This document shows, in pieces, positions 5,794 to 6,396 of a stretch of DNA of 6,396 bases. The position numbers and the translations under genes were made by a program. The notes under the pieces are model-generated. The model saw only the letters and a program-made list of their open reading frames with translations. It made no database searches and was not told the DNA's origin. The stretch comes from Acidobacteriota bacterium (lineage in GTDB: Bacteria; Acidobacteriota; Terriglobia; Terriglobales; Acidobacteriaceae), in contig JAJZFR010000317.1 in NCBI GenBank assembly GCA_021805265.1, positions 1 through 6,396 on the forward strand, in the 5' to 3' direction. Positions within the stretch are counted from its first letter, which is position 1; every line of letters starts with the position of its first letter.

Positions 5794-6396
5794 TGGCCGC
5801 TCGGAAGACAATGGATACGCCAGTGAGCGGGCTGCCGCAGGAGCTCGGTTTTCGGATGCCAGCGGAGTGGGAGCGTCACGGGGGGACGTGGATTGCCTGG
5901 CCGCACAATGCTTCGGATTGGCCGGGAAAGTTTGTTGCGATTCCGTGGGTGTATGTGGAGATTGTGCGGCTGTTGGCGGAGCGGGAGCGGGTTCACATTC
6001 TGGTGAAGGATGGGGCGCTCGAACAGCGCGCGCGGAGGATGCTGGAGCGTGGCGGGGTGCGGCTCGATCAGGTGAGCTTCCATCGGTGGGCGACGAATCG
6101 GGTGTGGCTGCGGGACTCGGGACCGATCTTTGTGAAGGACGGGCAGGGCCAGGTCGCAGTGACGGACTGGAGGTTCAATGCGTGGGCGAAATATGAGGAC
6201 TGGAAGCTGGATGACCGGAATCCGGAGCGAGTGGCAAAGCTGCTGGGGATGAAGCGCTGGCAGCCAACGGTCCGGCACGCGGATGGGCGGGAGCAGCGGT
6301 TGGTGCTGGAGGGCGGCAGCATCGATGTCAACGGTGCGGGAGCGCTGCTGACGACCGAAGAGTGCCTGCTGAGCGAGGTGCAACAGCGAAATCCGG
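5793..6396 (+). CDS. aguA: Agmatine deiminase, partial at its 3' end
   Basis: Agmatine deiminase (agmatine iminohydrolase, EC 3.5.3.12) converts agmatine to N-carbamoylputrescine and ammonia, the substrate of AguB just upstream. The window holds about 200 N-terminal residues; the frame stays open to the last base, and the family is usually around 350 residues. Family-typical segments, numbered from the ATG at 5811, are GFRMPAEWERHGGTWIAWPH (13-32), DWPGKF (36-41), NRVWLRDSGP (96-105) with the conserved Arg-Asp, TDWRFNAWAKY (118-128), and LEGGSIDVNG (166-175) followed by LLTTEECLLS. The catalytic Cys, near the C-terminus in this guanidino-modifying family, is outside the window. The start is either GTG at 5793, overlapping the aguB stop and preceded by a well-placed GGAG, or ATG at 5811, six codons later with a poor ribosome site. 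I prefer the GTG; both lie before the conserved domain. Cotranscription with aguB is very likely. Confidence 0.95.
   Translation, partial: MAARKTMDTPVSGLPQELGFRMPAEWERHGGTWIAWPHNASDWPGKFVAIPWVYVEIVRLLAERERVHILVKDGALEQRARRMLERGGVRLDQVSFHRWATNRVWLRDSGPIFVKDGQGQVAVTDWRFNAWAKYEDWKLDDRNPERVAKLLGMKRWQPTVRHADGREQRLVLEGGSIDVNGAGALLTTEECLLSEVQQRNP

Noticed and set aside
4825..5811. A 328-codon minus-strand open frame opposite aguB
   Set aside because: The translation is Arg/Pro/His/Leu-rich and domain-free. It mirrors aguB, which has the full catalytic triad.
1..6396. CRISPR array, tRNA/rRNA, insertion sequence or a defence-type system
   Set aside because: I saw no regularly spaced repeats, cloverleaf-like segments, transposase motifs or terminal inverted repeats. 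All substantial coding capacity is accounted for by five housekeeping or envelope genes.

Overview
The window is an ordinary-looking stretch of a moderately GC-rich bacterial chromosome with five protein genes: three on the minus strand and two on the plus strand. A Sec-exported beta-barrel of the alginate-export type, a tight icd-mdh pair and the overall gene texture suggest an Acidobacteriota member (Terriglobia/Acidobacteriaceae-like). That assignment rests on protein recognition from memory, not on a marker gene, and is only moderately secure.

Layout. The left 1.5 kb (minus strand) holds an outer-membrane porin-like protein. Next come about 0.5 kb of non-coding DNA (about 1550-2032) with a weak candidate promoter, then a clear rho-independent terminator (2033-2060). 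The terminator closes the next minus-strand unit, isocitrate dehydrogenase followed 30 nt later by malate dehydrogenase (transcribed from about 4.45 kb down to 2.08 kb). A 368-bp divergent intergenic region (4442-4809) separates this unit from a plus-strand operon, N-carbamoylputrescine amidase (aguB) followed directly by agmatine deiminase (aguA). The right edge of the window truncates aguA.

How the genes work together. Icd and Mdh are two TCA-cycle oxidoreductases, one NADP-linked and one NAD-linked by their visible residues, and are probably made from one message. AguA and AguB catalyse consecutive steps: agmatine to N-carbamoylputrescine (AguA), then to putrescine, CO2 and ammonia (AguB). 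They form a putrescine synthesis or agmatine use module. Arginine decarboxylase, which would supply agmatine, is not in the window. The porin is a separate unit with no visible link to either pathway.

I found no mobile element, CRISPR array, RNA gene or convincing new system. The points most worth a second look are the roughly 48-residue insert in Icd (cyanobacterial-type), a 12-bp in-frame tandem repeat encoding the AguB N-terminus, the aguB/aguA stop-start overlap, the uncertain porin start, and the two intergenic regions.
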